In this document: positions 63,499 through 64,000 of the stretch, piece by piece
How positions within the stretch are numbered: position 1 is the stretch's first letter
Layout: each line of letters opens with the position of its first letter
Assembly (NCBI GenBank): GCA_040902195.1
Contig: JBBDXS010000017.1
Location: 1-64,000 of the forward strand
Length of the DNA stretch: 64,000 nt
DNA from: JBBDXS01 sp040902195
Lineage (GTDB): Bacteria; Chloroflexota; Dehalococcoidia; DSTF01; RBG-16-68-14
Direction of reading: 5' to 3'
Notes under the pieces: generated by a model
Told to the model about the DNA's origin: nothing
The model's input: only the letters and a program-made list of their open reading frames with translations
Database searches by the model: none
Program-made: the position numbers and the translations under genes

Positions 63499-63929
63499 AC
63501 CTTAACCCCCGCCTTCTCCAGAATGCGGCACGAAGCGCACCGGCCGTACACCTCCAGCCAGTGGCCTTCGATCTCGTATTCGGTCGCCTGCGAAAGCTGG
63601 TCGACGATCGACGACACGTCGCAGTTCGCGAAGTCCTCGACGCGGCCGCAGGAGCGGCAGACCAGGTGGTGGTGATGCCCCCGCGCGCTCAATCGATAGT
63701 GCCGGCTGCCATCCTCCATCAGGACGCGGCAGACGACGTTGAGGTCCTGCAGCAACTTCATCGTGCGGAACACCGTCGCGCGGCCGACACCCCTCGTGCT
63801 GTGGAGCACGTCATCGACGGTAAAGTGCGCCGGAGCGGCAGCGAGCGCCTGGAGCACGCGCCGGCGGCTGCCGGTGATGCGATGTCCCCGTAGCTCCAGG
63901 CGCTGGATGATGAGGTCGAGGTCTGACAT
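63495..63929 (-). CDS. zur: Fur family metal-responsive repressor, probably Zur
   Basis: 144 residues from ATG 63929. Winged helix 'HRITGSRRRVLQALAAAPAHFTVDDVL...GVGRATVFRTMKLL'; metal-binding 'SARGHHHHLVCRSCG' and C-terminal 'YGRCASCRIL' forming the structural Cys4 zinc site. Position at the head of the znuACB operon supports Zur over Fur. It overlaps znuA by 4 bp. The promoter and box lie immediately upstream, and the predicted leader is only about 7 nt. Confidence 0.9.
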   Translation of the reverse strand: MSDLDLIIQRLELRGHRITGSRRRVLQALAAAPAHFTVDDVLHSTRGVGRATVFRTMKLLQDLNVVCRVLMEDGSRHYRLSARGHHHHLVCRSCGRVEDFANCDVSSIVDQLSQATEYEIEGHWLEVYGRCASCRILEKAGVKV

Positions 63930-63971
63930 GAGACTAGGTATCAATATAGTAGAGCGAGAGGTGGCTGTCAA
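63929..63971 (-). promoter_or_regulatory. zur-znuACB promoter with overlapping Fur-family box
   Basis: On the minus strand, TTGACA (63971-63966) and TATATT (63948-63943) have 17-bp spacing. TGATACC-T-AGTCTCA (63943-63929) matches the perfect box at 63456-63470 at 12 of 15 positions and covers the start site, consistent with autoregulation. Confidence 0.78.
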
Positions 63972-64000
63972 CAAAGGGACCCGGGCTTGGAACTCGACTC

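Overview
This is a high-GC bacterial window, most likely from a Chloroflexota member. The assignment rests on family content only: Thr-Pro-stalk surface proteins, dockerin-like secreted proteins with an 'NGTIDLFADIFG' type C-terminus, coenzyme F420 genes (cofG, cofH and a deazaflavin-dependent nitroreductase-like protein), and a suf operon with a Rieske protein and sufU/sufT. An actinobacterial origin is less likely. A selenocysteine tRNA shows that the organism probably decodes UGA as Sec, although no selenoprotein or sel gene was found here.

Layout. 1-6.5 kb: three tandem paralogous surface proteins (the first cut by the window edge), each an outer domain plus a Thr-Pro stalk plus the same polytopic C-terminal membrane domain. 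6.5-9.0 kb: tRNA-Sec, a DUF2330 protein, a cupredoxin lipoprotein, dtd and an FmdB-type zinc ribbon. 9.0-9.9 kb: a non-coding stretch with several promoter-like sites and hairpins, followed by two paralogous winged-helix regulators. 10.6-21.2 kb: an HD-GYP phosphodiesterase, a CaCA exchanger, a hydrolase, an ABC exporter pair, a dehydrogenase, CorA, an enoyl-CoA hydratase, a DUF402 protein and asd. 21.2-24.1 kb: an A+T-richer accessory island with a four-gene operon (GNAT, secreted protein, small membrane protein, acyl carrier protein) and a small gene between heptamer-type repeats. 24.2-33.8 kb: dapA, a GNAT, a patatin, a csoR-copA-SHOCT copper operon with a clear palindromic operator, the Ddn-like protein, murT-gatD, and a DUF4097/cyclase pair. 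33.9-38.5 kb: an EEP lipoprotein, a membrane protein, then a promoter, a structured RNA leader and a terminator ahead of cofG-cofH. 39.6-40.1 kb: a duplication scar made of the 3' ends of an SDR gene and cofH. 42.9-50.4 kb: a methyltransferase and gltD-gltB. 50.5-58.4 kb: an eleven-gene suf operon under a SufR-type repressor. 58.5-63.9 kb: sir2, a dockerin-like secreted protein, and a zur-znuACB zinc uptake operon with a 7-1-7 operator.

How the genes work together. Metal homeostasis is prominent (copper efflux, zinc import, Mg/Co transport, Fe-S assembly, possibly Ca exchange), and several of these systems sit next to their own regulator and operator. asd and dapA supply consecutive steps of the lysine/diaminopimelate pathway, and murT-gatD amidates peptidoglycan precursors. 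cofG and cofH make the deazaflavin chromophore used by F420 enzymes.

Best leads for something undescribed: the cofG leader, a candidate riboswitch in which a pseudoknot competes with a terminator; the shared polytopic anchor of the three surface proteins; and the GNAT-exported protein-membrane protein-ACP operon.
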